A DNA stretch of 64,000 nt from Arion vulgaris (Eukaryota > Mollusca > Gastropoda > Stylommatophora > Arionidae), in contig CM036753.1 in assembly GCA_020796225.1 (NCBI GenBank), forward strand, positions 78,866,441 through 78,930,440, read 5' to 3'. The translations under genes and the position numbers were made by a program. This document shows positions 20,301 to 31,345 of this stretch, piece after piece. The notes under the pieces are model-generated. The model worked only from the letters and a program-made list of their open reading frames with translations, was not told the DNA's origin and did no database searches. Positions within the stretch are counted from its first letter, which is position 1, and every line of letters begins with the position of its first letter.

Positions 20301-20867
20301 CATCATCCACCTGGTGAAAGACAAAAGACTAAAAACATGTTTTACCAAATTCTTTTGCTTATTCTATTGTTCCTACTTATTGGAATACTATTGTTCCTTC
20401 TTATTTAAGTACATAGAATACAACTTTGCGTTGGTCCATCCAGCCTAAAAAAGAACCCAAGCATTCAATGTGGTCGGAAGTTCTGAAATCATTCCCTGCG
20501 CTACTGTTAGCGGGCTCTGTTGCTGACACTGCCTGCTAGTTGAAAGAGACCCTGCATCTATGAGGCGGTGTGGCAAAGAAATGGCCGCTGTTTGTATATA
20601 AATGTCAATTCTAACTAATCATCTTGTTCTATTTTTAATTTAACAGAATTGGATAAGTTAATTAAGCACATGTTTTCACGAATCACTTGTCATTCAATAA
20701 TATTCATCTCCTCTTGTTCCTATTGTACCCTTTCGATGTCGAGGTGATGTATAGGACGCAGTAGAGGGTTCTTTTATTCGCTTCATATCTAGCGGTGTTC
20801 ATGAACTCTGTTATATTACATTTCTCCATATAGGAGGAAGACTGCAGTAAAACTATGACAAATGGCG
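20301..20867. other. No recognised feature
   Basis: AT-rich DNA; TATTGTTCCT is repeated twice near 20366-20400. No motif or family match within the window. Confidence 0.5.
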
Positions 20868-20999
20868 AAACACGTAATAACAAAGTACTGTATCTTTTAC
20901 AAAATACAAGAACAATGACAAAACACATAAACTTTTCGACCAAAAGGCCTTTATCAAGCACACGATATAACAAGAGTGACGAATTTCACAGCACACTGT
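20868..20999 (-). mobile_element. Penelope-like 3' end (copy 4)
   Basis: About 130 bp matching the 3' ends of copies 1 and 2: CGAAACACGTAATAACAAAG, TTTTCGACCAAAAGGCCTTTATCAAG-type core, ACAAGAGTGACGAATTTCAC. Non-coding. Confidence 0.75.
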
Positions 21000-21800
21000 A
21001 TTAAATTATAATAAGTATATACAATTTCACACATCAGTATCAGACGTATGTCAACTTATTAACGTGCAGTATTGTATGTGTTCTAGTTTGACAGTATTAC
21101 CAGTTTTATGAACTCTATTGATAATGAGTCCACAATACAAGGTAGATTTGATTATTTAAAGTCGACCTTGACTTGCGTGAGAAATAAGAGCTACACACAC
21201 TGACATCGGGCATGTTAACTATCCGCGTGTGAGCAAGGTTTGGCCAGATTTAACGCGGACAGTCCAGTACAGTACAGACGTTATGTTCATTGATTTTTCT
21301 CTAAAGCTTGTCGCATCCAGTTCAGCCATGATCTCCGCTATTTGATATATGGACACACATCGGACAGCGCTAATGTGCAGAACCCACGAGAGAAAACTTA
21401 AGGTAAGGTTTGGTTTAAATGTATGATGTGGTTTATGAAATCCTCTGTCGTCATGTAAATTTATATTCATATTTACTATCTGCTGAGTGTATATGTGTAT
21501 TTTGTATGTGTGATTATCATAGGCGTACCAGCTATCACCAAATACATAAAAAAGGAAATTATCGCTGACAACTTGCTTGTATTTGTGTTTTTAAATTCAA
21601 TGTATTCGTGACAATATATGACATTACCATAATACATATACGATACATATATCTTAAAGAAAAAAAAACAGTCGGAAAACTAGTAAAAACGAACGCATAT
21701 GCGCTATTTTGGAAGTTTGTATTTATTATGTATTGGTAATGAACTAAACTCGCTCATCAATATACAGTGTTCAGTTCCGAAACAGTCTATTCTCCAGGCT
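21000..21800. other. No recognised feature
   Basis: AT-rich sequence between two oppositely oriented Penelope 3' ends; the short frames show no motif. Confidence 0.5.
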
Positions 21801-21804
21801 ACCG

Positions 21805-22290
21805 GGCTAATGAAAAAGAAGAGAAACAATAACAAATCAAGTAAATATATGACATATCTGATCATGTTCCTCTGATGATCGCAGTCGATTTGCTCTGGAA
21901 AATCGTTTTATTTCGTTATTTGTACCTTGCGACCTCATGGACTCAACGCTCTACATTCCTATGCTTCTTAGTACTTTCTCTTCTCATACTCCATATTCTA
22001 TATGTGTATATGTTAAGTGTATACAAGTTATATATTTACTTGATTTTTTATTGTTTCTCTTCTTTTTCCACTTCTAGTTTTTCTGCATTTATTTCGTTAT
22101 TCGTTTTTAGTAACATATTTTCATTCATTTTTTGACCATTGTAATATCTTTGTCAAAGTCTATATGTAGTGTGCTGTGAAATTCGTCACTCCTGTTGTAT
22201 CGTTTGCTTGATAAATACCTCTTGATCGAAACGTTGCTGTGTATTGTCATTGTTTTTGTATTTTGTAAAACTACAGTATTTTGTTGTTAG
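21805..22290 (+). mobile_element. Penelope-like 3' end (copy 3) with inverted 5' piece
   Basis: From 21863 the plus strand matches the end of the Penelope ORF and its 3' region (GATGATCGCAGTCGATTTGC, then TTGATCGAAACGTTG at about 22220). The stretch 21809-21845 is the reverse complement of about 22033-22070 in the same element, so a short inverted copy sits at the truncated 5' end, as often seen in Penelope insertions. Confidence 0.75.
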
Positions 22291-22317
22291 GTGCTTCGCT
22301 AATATCAACCATCGACA

Positions 22318-22525
22318 ATAGTTTTTTTTTTCTGATCCAGAAGCACTTGAGCTTTCAGGCTCTTCGGCTCGGTGCCATGAACATCGTAGCCCTTAGGTTC
22401 GGTGCCACGAACACCGTAAATCTGGAGAACCTGTGGCTTTTCTCCCAGCCCGTGGAATTTACCCGCATTCACAGGGGGCTTGTCACCCGTCGTCCAACGC
22501 GCTACGAACACGCTAGACAGGCGGT
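22318..22525 (-). mobile_element. SINE family D copy 4
   Basis: T-run at 22321-22331, GATCCAGAAGCACTTGAGC, GGTGCCACGAACACCG, and on the minus strand the A box TAGCGCGTTGG. Target duplication not clear. Confidence 0.85.
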
Positions 22526-22988
22526 CAACTATGGAAAATAAGAATGATTTGCTGTAACTGTCTGGTATCAGTGATAGAAAACATCATTGGAGAACATTGC
22601 CTGATCTCTCCACGCGGGATGCTATCCGAGTACATTTGGAACTAGAGGCGAGCGTCGTACCTCCAAATCAGGAAGACTTTTATCTGGGAATCTATTTAGC
22701 TTAGTCGACAGATCATCATCCTCGAAAATCAAACCAATTGTATTTTGATCTCTTTCCTAGTATGTCTCTCAGAGTGAGGACTAACGACACCATTTCTGTG
22801 TTGGTTTATTTATCTTTTTTTTTAACTTGGAGCACAGTGTTCTTGTCTGGCTACATCCCGACTTTACAATATTTCTGCAGCCTGGTTAGGACCGTAGATT
22901 CACTATAATTTCTTGAATCGTTTACAGGCTCACTCTCTTATAGGGAATTCATAATATCAGCCCGTTCTATTGCTTGCTCACCGTCCAC
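22526..22988. other. No recognised feature
   Basis: No repeat or reading frame that I recognise. Confidence 0.5.
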
Positions 22989-22992
22989 TTAA

Positions 22993-24298
22993 GGTAGACG
23001 GGTACATGGTAGGGTCAAAAACTCTAATTTTCATTACAGAATCAAAATTTCAGGGGTATAGTATAAGTATGGACTTCACAATAAAAAAAATCTTAATTAA
23101 TTAATTATGCAAATTAGCTATCCAATATGGCCGCCACAGTACATAAATTATAGATCTTTTTTTTAAAGTTGCATAACTATGGTGTTGATTGCTGGATTTC
23201 AGTGAAACTTGGCATATTGATTCATTATATATAGATTGATGGCCTGAAGTAGAATGATAGGGTATGGACAAAAGTTTTTTTTAAAATGAATTAAAAAAAT
23301 ATCAAGTCCAATATTTGTGCCTCATTATATATGAATAATGGTCATAAAACCATAACTATGAATTCAATTTTGTCCATTCTAGGTCAGCCCCTGCAATAGT
23401 TTATGACAGATGGTTGTTTCCAATTTCAAGCGAATTGAATGCACTTAAGCAGAGTTATCTTATTTCAAAGATCACAACTTAGGATAAACCATAATTCTGA
23501 GAAAACGAAGAAAAACTGAAAAAGTACACTCTATTTGTAGTTTAATGACCTCCGGTTGAATAAAGGTCTCCTTCTATTGCTGCTGCAGTGTCTATGAATC
23601 CCTTTCGTAGTATTATAAGGATAAACCCATGTCCTTTGTTGTCTTGATCCCACTGTGTTTCACTTTAAAATACTTTAATTTTCTTTACAGAGAAGCAGAC
23701 ATTCTCAGTGTATTCACTATTGACAACAGGTGCATCACGTTTGTTTATCTCTAGCTTATCTGATTTAGTGTACCGGTTTCCACAAAACTTACACTTACCA
23801 GATTTTCTATTCTATTTCTTGTTTCCCATTATAAACAAAAGAAATGTTACTAACCACTATCACATATGATAAACACGTATATAGTATAAAACAGATATGA
23901 TGTTGGGAAAAATACACAATGTTAGTAGAAATTTTCAAAACGAAATCTAGTCGACACACAATTTTTGAATGTTCGTAGCAAATCACAGACTTACTTCCCT
24001 TGAGAACACAGTGTATATGGTCTTTTGTTTGCCACAGTATAATTATAATTTCGCAGTTTTAAGATTGTGAATTGTTATATTCTGAAGGTATTCACATAGT
24101 AACCAAATGTAAACAATGGTTGCTATGCAAGTCCCTCAAGGAGGTGTGTATAGAGAAACACTGATTCCTACCAAAGCAGAGTACATATATGCTTTTTTTA
24201 TTATTTGATATACTGGGATATGTCACAGATGAATTAGAGCGAGGGAAAAAAAACATGTTGGTATAAAAATTTTTTTTTTTTCCATGTATTGTTCTACC
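22993..24298. mobile_element. TTAA-flanked DNA transposon, decayed
   Basis: Flanked by TTAA at 22989-22992 and 24299-24302. Left end GGTAGACGGGTACATGG, right end the reverse complement of GGTAGAACAATACATGG (13 of 17). 1306 bp. TTAA target sites are used by piggyBac and Kolobok transposases; the GG start differs from usual piggyBac CCY ends, so Kolobok-like is favoured but unproven. A broken coding segment lies on the minus strand inside it. Confidence 0.85.
23559..23833 (-). pseudogene. Remnant of the TTAA element's coding sequence
   Basis: From an ATG at 23833 the minus strand reads MGNKK, a stop, then KSGKCKFCGNRYTKSDKLEI with a CxxC pair, NSEYTENVCFSVKKIKVF, a stop, and GHGFILIILRKGFIDTAAA in the same frame. 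Two in-frame stops over 91 codons with a preserved frame suggest a decayed protein with an N-terminal zinc-binding motif. I do not recognise the family with certainty; a transposase is inferred from position only. Confidence 0.5.
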
Positions 24299-24302
24299 TT
24301 AA

Positions 24303-24664
24303 CAGTGTACGTAAGCATATCAACCCGGTTATTCCCCATTACTCATGCTAACCTAACACAATAATAAAACTGATTTTTATCAACCTAGACCTCCTCAGAG
24401 ACTATAACCATATCTTCGATCCATGACCGCTTCGATCTTTTTGAGCATGCTTATTGAATCACTAAAAAGCCTGCATGGATAATTGTCGATGATTCAAGCC
24501 GGGTCATTGCTTAGTTACTCCCATGCTCTCCATAATCAGACAACTTGTAATCACAGCAAAACAAATGTCTACCTTCACAATAGACTTCTTAGAGTCTGCA
24601 TAAATTTCTACCCCAGACAACATAGCACACAATGATGATGGCGTTTAAATAACATGGCGTTATA
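24303..24664. other. No recognised feature
   Basis: Sequence between two DNA transposons with no recognisable motif. Confidence 0.5.
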
Positions 24665-24672
24665 ATCTAGGA

Positions 24673-25315
24673 CAGCGGTTTCCAAACTTTACATTACCAC
24701 AGACCCATTTTAAATACATTGTACTGCCGCCAACCCACACAAGTTTCTATATATGAAAATGAACAGGAATGAATTATCTGTATGTTACAATAGTAAACAA
24801 TGTCTGCAAGTTAACATTTTAATAAACAGGAAGTGGTTTTCTTTTGTCTTGAACAAGACGCGCCATCATTAGCATCATCAGTACATTTGCGTTTCATTTT
24901 CAGCCAGCGATCCATCCTGAAGCTCAGCCAAAATGTATTGTAGCAAAATCCAATGCACGCCAAAGTTATTTATCCTATCTTTTCCAAGATCTGCAGCCAA
25001 TTACATTCTTAATTTTAATTTTTCTAGCAATGGAATTATTATTACAACAACAATCAAGCTGGCTCCAATTTCTCAGACCGCGGAAACTTCAAAAATCTTT
25101 CATTATGTCCAGTCAAACATTTAGACTCCGGTCTGTTCCGGGTTCTTTAATTTCGCAGCGGAACTAGTTTACTACAGTTTTGTTACATGTTAAAAAAACT
25201 TATTTTTCTGTTTGAAATGTCAAAGATCATAATATTTCTTCAAGCTCTTGAGGACGCCACTGTGAGTACATTGCGGACCCACGGTGGTTCGAGAACCCAA
25301 GTTTGGGAAATGCTG
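24673..25315 (-). mobile_element. hAT element remnant
   Basis: Flanked by the perfect 8-bp duplication ATCTAGGA (24665-24672 and 25316-25323). Ends CAGCGGTTTCCAAACTT and the reverse complement of CAGCATTTCCCAAACTT (14 of 17). 643 bp. The minus strand carries what looks like the start of a hAT transposase, so this is an internally deleted relative of an autonomous element. Confidence 0.9.
24811..24915 (-). pseudogene. hAT transposase N-terminal stub
   Basis: A 34-residue frame starting MDRWLKMKRKC and ending in a stop. M-D-[RK]-[WF]-L followed by a basic stretch is how many Charlie/Buster-type hAT proteins and their ZBED/FAM200 relatives begin. The rest of the protein is missing. Position inside the hAT element supports the call. 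Confidence 0.6.
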
Positions 25316-25461
25316 ATCTAGGATGCTGTCCCTTAACAATGTTAGTAAAATTACTCTTAAGACTTCATCCGTATAATTCCCATTAAAATAAGGCTTCAGG
25401 CTATCTAGTCTTTATATTGAGAGTTAAACATTTGCACAGTATCTTAACAGCTAGAATACAA

Positions 25462-25715
25462 TGTGAGCGTCTGTAGCTCAAGTGGTAGTGAGCTCGATCA
25501 CTAACGCAAACGTACCTGGTTCAAACCCCGCGGTGGGCAAGTTTGGAAGAAAATACGTTTCCGTTTGATTTTTTTACAAAACGTAAAAACAGACTACACC
25601 GTTCAGAAAGCAATGACAAACTACTGAACGTATAAGTGGTGCCTAGAAAAATCAACGACTCATTTACTGTTGTTGATGGCTATGTCCTGTAAAGGGTATG
25701 GCACGATTTTCATTC
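25462..25715 (+). mobile_element. SINE family F copy 2
   Basis: Head GTCTGTAGCTCAAGTGGTAG with B box TGGTTCAAACCCC, a good tRNA-like promoter. The body holds AAGCAATGACAAACTACTGA and GTGGTGCCTAGAAAAATCAA. It is not a tRNA gene: no acceptor stem pairs. Confidence 0.85.
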
Positions 25716-25769
25716 ATTCAGAATACCACACAACTATCTTCATTGGCGTTCTTCTTTCTTTTGTCGTCA

Positions 25770-26096
25770 CGATACTACCGGGTTGTTGCCCCAGTGTTCT
25801 AGTTTACGATACTACCAGGTTGTTGCCCCAGTGTTCTAGTTTACGATACTACCGGGTTGTTGCCCCAGTGTTCTAGTTCACGATACTACCGGGTTGTTGC
25901 CCCAGTGTTCTAGTTCACGATACTACCGGGTTGTTGCCCCAGTGTTCTAGTTCACGATACTACCGGGTTGTTGCCCCAGTGTTCTAGTTTACGATACTAC
26001 CGGGTTGTTGCCCCAGTGTTCTAGTTCACGATACTACCGGGTTGTTGCCCCAGTGTTCTAGTTTACGATACTACCGGGTTGTTGCCCCAGTGCCGT
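25770..26096. repeat. 37-bp minisatellite derived from a LINE H tail
   Basis: Nearly nine units containing GATACTACCGGGTTGTTGCC, highly homogeneous. On the minus strand each unit contains GGGCAACAACCCGGTAG, the same phrase as the 3' end of LINE H at 8620-8640, and the left flank (TTCTTTTGTCGTCACGATAC) is the reverse of that LINE's terminus. Confidence 0.9.
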
Positions 26097-26317
26097 GGTT
26101 TTTTTGGGCAACAACCCGTTCGATCTTCATCTCCGTTTCATTTCATTAATGTCAGAATCATTAATGTACAAGTTTGAAAATGAATGTGGGAGTAAATTAG
26201 TGATTTAATATTGTGTTTGAACTTGCTGACCAGGCACTGTTTAAACAAATACTAAGTATTTAAAACTATTGCCTCCCCGCTTTGTACATTCTGTTTTCAT
26301 CTGTTTCCTCCCTTTTG

Positions 26318-26545
26318 TAACAGCCGTTTTAATTTGTTTCTTCACTTTAGTAATATCTGTTTTAATTTTTCTGTTTCTTCTTTATATACTGTTTAATTGT
26401 TTTTCTTTAAATACCTGTTTTAATTTGTTTCTTCACTATTTTTTAGTAATATCTATTTTAATTTGTTTCTTCACTTTAGTAATACCTGTTTTAATTTGTT
26501 TCTTCACTTTAGTAATATCTATTTTAATTTGTTTCTTAACATTCG
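26318..26545. repeat. About 33-bp minisatellite, degenerate
   Basis: About seven units with TTTTAATTTGTTTCTTCACT and TTAGTAATA; the second and third are shortened. Confidence 0.85.
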
Positions 26546-26569
26546 AATATATTTTAATTAGTATTGTGA

Positions 26570-26992
26570 TCACTTGGCGTAGTAAAGTGTTTTCACTGTC
26601 ACTCTAAAAGTACTTGGCTCGTTCCCGCATGTAGCGATCAGGAAATTGTTTGACCAGAGATTCCTGATCTCAGTGTAGATGAGATCGAGTTCACAGTCCT
26701 ATCAAAGACGGACGACAAAACGTAGGTCCCGTATTCAAGTTGAGCATATAAAAGAACCATTGGCAGTTGAAAATCGATAATAATAAATGCAAGGTCCTGC
26801 CGGGAAAAATTAATTTAAAAAGATTTAAATAAAATTCCTATAAAAATTGTCATCATCTTCAAATTTACACCGCTGACCCCGTTGATGCTAAGAGTTCATC
26901 TTGTGTAAAAAAGAGATTGGAGAGCTCATGGTTATTCATCGAAGTGCAATAATAATAGTCCCATCAATCAATCAATCAATCAAACAATCTTT
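26570..26992 (+). mobile_element. SINE family A copy 4
   Basis: Head with TACTTGGCTCGTTCCCGC, body GATCGAGTTCACAGTCCTATC and GAACCATTGGCAGTTG, tail (CAAT)n at 26963-26990. The 3' block lacks part of the GTGCACTGCAGCTGAG segment. Confidence 0.85.
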
Positions 26993-27224
26993 ATCTGAAA
27001 AAAACCACTAGCGTCTTCAAGTGCATTGATTTCTGGTGTTCTTGTCTCTAATTTGCAGATGCTAAACAGATTTATAACCAGATATTGTAACGTTGAAGGG
27101 ATTTCAATTTTATTAAAGAAATAATGATTCTACCATCTCATCAGTACATATTAAACAGCAGTCTGAAGTAAGCAAATGTATTCTCTATGGCAGGCAGTTA
27201 TCTAACTTATATAAACTAGGTAGG

Positions 27225-27472
27225 GGTTATCTGTGCATAAGTGGTTTAGCCCTTGCTATGCGAGTCGAAGTTCGTGGGTTCCAATCCGGACAGCGCCGTT
27301 CTGTTCACGAGCGCATTTTTCCCAGAAACCCTAGGATTGTTGATGAAGCTACCGAGTTCGGGATTTGTGCAATACTCTCTACAGGTGGCGTGCCATTTCT
27401 GCAAAGAGGGACCTAGCCATATGGGGTAAAACCCGGTGCAATGAAGTTAATCCTTCGGCTTTAAAACTCCAT
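27225..27472 (+). mobile_element. SINE family G copy 5, best preserved
   Basis: tRNA-like head GTGGTTTAGCCCTTGCTATG with B box GGGTTCCAATCCGG, then CGTTCTGTTCACGAGCGC, TTTTTCCCAGAAACCCTAGG, CCATATGGGGTAAAACCCGG, and GTCAATCC-type end with CTTCGGCTTTAAAAC. Serves as the uninterrupted reference for copy 3. Confidence 0.85.
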
Positions 27473-27854
27473 TTACAAATAAACTATATATTTTTTCTTT
27501 TTAATACCAAAATATACATCTAGTATCGTTTCAATCATTATTGTTTACTAGTCTTGAGTTTCTCAATATTTGAATGGGCTACATTTGATTTTGTACAAAT
27601 AATAAGCAAACACGAATGCGAAATTGTGGACGATACATTTACGCGTAGCCAGTAAAAGTCCCCCAGATTAAAACAAATAACTCGAGCCATTCATCGATTT
27701 CTGCCTGCACGTTTTGTGGTCTAGTTTTTTTTAGTTTACTAGTTGCATTTATCTGTTCTTATTGAGATTGTACATGAGGACCATATTTGTTGTAAATTCT
27801 CTAGCCTGCTATAATAATAAATTGTTATAAATGGCATTCTCAGATAAATTAAAA
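27473..27854. other. No recognised feature
   Basis: AT-rich sequence without a family match. Confidence 0.5.
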
Positions 27855-28325
27855 TTCATTTGCCAGTTGCACTATATTGTGTAGCATGCCAGGTAAAGTC
27901 AACTTTAAGAGGAAGTTTGCTCGTGGAATGGGTGGATAGCATTCAGAGATCACATCTCAAGAAAATAACTTCACTGTACACACCTGGACATGCTGGAGTG
28001 CAGGGTAACGGTGGTGCTGACTTTCTGGCAAACAATGCCCCGACTTAAGCGAGCAGAAGTATGGACAGAGCCGATGTAATCAATGAGGTGCGCTCTCATT
28101 TATGTGATCTGTGCGAGCCACAGACACTGGAAAGAGTGCGATAATTAGAAGTTTGGACATGCCAGACAGTGTCGTCTTTGTGGTAGAGAGAGACGATAAA
28201 CTAATCAACTTCTCATTGGTACGGTGAGCAAATGGACTTTAGGATAGCTGCATCAGCGGTGGACAAAGCACGCATGGGAATGACACCCAATGTGCCATGA
28301 CGTCGTTCGCATAACATAACATAAC
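27855..28325 (+). pseudogene. LINE RNase H/C-terminal fragment (family L relative)
   Basis: Reads LVEWVDSIQRSHLKKITSLY followed by TPGHAGVQGNGGADFLANNA, an RNase H end in which the expected GNE.AD Glu is Gly. Then SMDRADVINEVRSHLCD and, across stops, GTVSKWTLG. Decayed by stops and frameshifts. Confidence 0.8.
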
Positions 28326-28439
28326 TTTCAGAGGTTTTTATGTGGGAATGCCTCCTAGTAAAATTACTCATTTGAGAGTTCTCACTGGAACCGAAGTTCC
28401 TTGGACTACAATGTACAAATAGTATTTTTCACTCTTAAA

Positions 28440-28745
28440 GTGTCTCTAAAATGCTTTGTTATAGACATCCCGTGCTTTGAATCCCTTGCTCAAGATTGTA
28501 AAATGTGGCACTTTAGCAACACAATAGAAACTCGCATGGCTTAGATTGATTGTAGTGGTAAGCCGCAGAGAAAACGAGCAGAGAAAACGAGCCGAAAAAA
28601 ACAACACTCAGATGTCCAACCTTCATCATCCGTGGTATGGGGGATTGTGTTCCACAATTTGACTATGTAGTCACCTCCGTACAGAGAGGTGCAACAACAC
28701 ACGTCTGATGCTGTTGCCATCATCGCTAGCGATCGATGGCTATTA
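28440..28745 (+). pseudogene. LINE family K 3' end
   Basis: Shares ACCTTCATC, TGTGCAACAACACACGTCTG-type and GATGCTGTTGCCATCATCGC stretches with 57230-57560, the region encoding a C-terminal C2H2-like finger. Here the frame is broken. Confidence 0.7.
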
Positions 28746-28754
28746 ACAGTGGAA

Positions 28755-29165
28755 ATACACAGTGGTAATTCTGTCCAAGCAGTGGAAAAACATATATGTG
28801 CTTTTCAATAGAACTGTTACAGAAGAGTCCTTTGTTTATCTTGGACAGAGAAGAGAACAAATAGATCTATCCAAAAGATCTCAAAATCAAAGAAAACTGG
28901 CTGATGCTACAAATAAGAAAGAGAACATTTTGAGATATTTTGGACATATAAAAGGGCATGAAGGGCTGGAGAAGACCATCATGGAAGGAGGCATACCGGC
29001 AAAGAGAAGAAGAGGAAGACCACGGAGAAGATTGATTCAGGATGTAACTGATGGTTTGAACATGACGGCTGCAGAGGCAGGACATCTGGCCTATGAGAGA
29101 GAAATCCCGGAGGACTGTTGGGGTGGCAAAGTTCTGCTTAGGACAAGCTATTTGATAATGATGAA
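28755..29165 (+). pseudogene. LINE family N C-terminus, best copy
   Basis: A 144-residue frame (28762-29196) with NQRKLADATNKKENILRYFG, HIKGHEGLEKTIMEGGIPAK, RRRGRPRRRLIQDVTDGLNM and LLRTSYLIMM, then GATGATGAAT-like tail. This is the post-RT C-terminal region only. It starts in frame with no RT upstream, so it is a 5'-truncated insertion. Confidence 0.85.
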
Positions 29166-29199
29166 TTATGTCCACGAATACGAAAGTAATTCATAATCG

Positions 29200-30133
29200 G
29201 TTTAAAAAAACCAAACTGTGATCAACAAATAAAGCAAAGACAGAAGCAGCGTTGTAATCTACAGTAGTTGTACTCTAGAGAGTTTGTGATAGACAGTTGT
29301 TTTCAAAATGCTGTCACATCAGATACATTTTCATTCAAGCGAGACATTCATATCGTGTTATAATTATTTGTCTCTCCAGAACTGTTCAGTTCGGTTGTCA
29401 AATAAAGTAATCGCCACAGTAATTGCTGGATTGAAGCGTATCTCCATAGTTTTGTTCTGCAACATCGACTAGTAATTTAAAATTATTGACATTACGTGCA
29501 CTCTTCCCCCATTGATCACTTTGTTTACTTTTGAATAACTTATGTCGTTGTATCTGTGATTTCTGTCGACTTTGGTTTCATTCAATTCATGCTATTTTGT
29601 AATTCTTAATTGTCATTGATGACTTGTATTTTTGTCCGCTTGGTTTCGATTTTCCATTCTTATTTGAAACGGAATACAGTCATTCGTCCATTCTTTAAAT
29701 GTTATTTCATTCCAAGCGAAACCGGTGTAGAACAAGGACAGGTTATCCATGTAAGTCTTTCTCACAACTGCCTTGAAACATATTATGCCTAACCCAAGGG
29801 TGGGGAATTACAAGGGATTCAGGTAACAATTTGTGAGCACACACGGCGAATCTTCAATGTGTACACGCATGTGGACCAACTAACTGGGTTTTTCTTAAGA
29901 AACACTCGAATGTTCCAGGCGTAAAGCTTCTCAAAGCAGTTTATTTCAACATTCGAACAAGGGTGTTGGGCAACATTACTGTAAATAGACATATCACCAC
30001 TTTGATTCAGCCTCTATTCAGCTTTAAATTGTCTATTTTTAATGATGATCATCCAACTCGATTAGCGCAAAGACCTGAGGATACATGATGTGATCGATCT
30101 TCACTATTGACTCTGTTTTTTTCTCTCGATGAA
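29200..30133. other. No recognised feature
   Basis: About 0.9 kb without internal repeats or motifs. CCCAAGGGTGGGGAATTACA near 29794 resembles a hAT-type end but no partner end was found. Confidence 0.5.
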
Positions 30134-30412
30134 ATGTCCCCGGGGCGCAGGAGAAGGCGTCCTTTTTTGACAAGATCAAATCCTCGCGACAGAAGATCCA
30201 AACCTGTTTTTCAGTGCATACGATGTCGTAATGATAATGAAAATCAATTATGTATAGTGAGACAGAATGCCAGACAGAAGACTGCTAGGATCAACTGCTA
30301 TCTCCCTTCCTGCATTCATCCTGGGAAATATAAAAAAGTTGAGAAAGCTTGGTTGGCTATTTTAAAAAAAAGTTTGGAATTGCCCACCTTACAAGCAGAA
30401 ATGAACGTCTGA
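30134..30412 (+). CDS. Unidentified 92-residue open frame
   Basis: Starts at the first ATG (MSPGRRRRRPFL), strongly basic N-terminus, then FQCIRCRND (CxxC), INCYLPSCIHPGKY and an AW.AILKK-like end. Cysteines and basic residues could suit a small zinc-binding or DNA-binding piece, but I recognise no family. It sits between LINE N and LINE L remnants. It may be an exon, an element fragment or chance. Confidence 0.25.
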   Translation: MSPGRRRRRPFLTRSNPRDRRSKPVFQCIRCRNDNENQLCIVRQNARQKTARINCYLPSCIHPGKYKKVEKAWLAILKKSLELPTLQAEMNV

Positions 30413-30439
30413 GGGAGAGTGTGAGGGTTTTAAAAAAAA

Positions 30440-30556
30440 TATCCATCAAGCCAAGGGAACCATTGGTATAAAAATACTTGGACATTTGTTTGGAAGTATG
30501 AGCACCTATAAGTGCAATCGGAATGCTATATCATCTGTTCAGTCTCTTTATTCTTC
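30440..30556 (+). pseudogene. LINE L 3' terminal fragment
   Basis: AAGGGAACCATTGGTATAAA..GTATGAGCACCTATAAGTGC..CGGAATGC aligns with the last 110 bases of LINE L (GGAACCATCAGTATGCATAC..GAGCACCTATGGGTCTG). Confidence 0.55.
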
Positions 30557-30900
30557 TTTTGTCCTTCTCTGCTTTTTTGCCGCTAGGCGTAGCAGGTTTA
30601 ACTGATGATCGGTTTCCGAGATAATGTACGCTCGGTCGCTTGATATGTTGTGGTATTGTGAAGTTTTAAGATGTCTGTAACTCCATCAACCCATCTTTTC
30701 TTGGTCTGCCCTTCCTCTTGATGATTCCATTTTCAGGTTGTACGCTCTTGCAGCTGGTGTATTCGGGTTCATTCTGACCAAGTGGCCAAACCATTTGAGT
30801 CTCTGTTTTTCAATAAATCTAATAGCAGATGTTGTTCCGACTGTTCTTCTAATTTTATCATTTCTTATATGGTCTCTTCTTATTCCGTAACCAATAAAAA
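30557..30900 (-). pseudogene. LINE C-terminal fragment, H-like
   Basis: The minus strand reads KIRRTVGTTSAIRFIEKQRL, KWFGHLVRMNPNTPAARAYN and, after a frameshift, a GRPRKRWVDGV-like stretch. Same domain as 20068-20256 in a different sequence family. Confidence 0.75.
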
Positions 30901-31019
30901 AACCCAGTTTTTATTATTTCTTCTTCACTAGATTTACTTGATTTCATTGCCACGTTAAATCCACATATACGTTGCACAAATCAATGATACAGTTCTACGT
31001 AATTAAGCCTGAATAACTA

Positions 31020-31057
31020 TATATATATATATATATATAAATATATATATATGTATT
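31020..31057. repeat. (TA)n microsatellite
   Basis: Nearly uninterrupted TA dinucleotides. Confidence 0.9.
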
Positions 31058-31247
31058 GAAAAATGACAATATATTTGTAAAGAACAATATGACACGGCTA
31101 ACAATGTGAGGTTGTAGACAACGAAAATAAGAAATAAAGAACAAATAAGAGAACAGTTATGACAACATTAGAAGACGACAGCAGCTGACGACAACTGATG
31201 TGTACAAGAACAGATACAAAATCAATAGTAGAAGCGGTTTATGATAG

Positions 31248-31345
31248 TCAGCGAGAGAGTGAGAGAGAGAGAGAGAGAGAGTGAGAGAGAGTAGATAAAA
31301 GAGAGAGAGAGAGAGTAGATAAAAGAGAGAGAGAGAGAGACAGAG
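31248..31345. repeat. (GA)n microsatellite with three blocks
   Basis: AG-dinucleotide blocks separated by GTAGATAAA, which itself occurs twice. Confidence 0.9.

Noticed and set aside
25466..25540. Possible tRNA gene
   Set aside because: A and B boxes are good but arms do not fold, and the SINE F body follows.
29790..29815. hAT-like left end CAAGGGTGGGGAA
   Set aside because: No matching right end or duplication within 2 kb.
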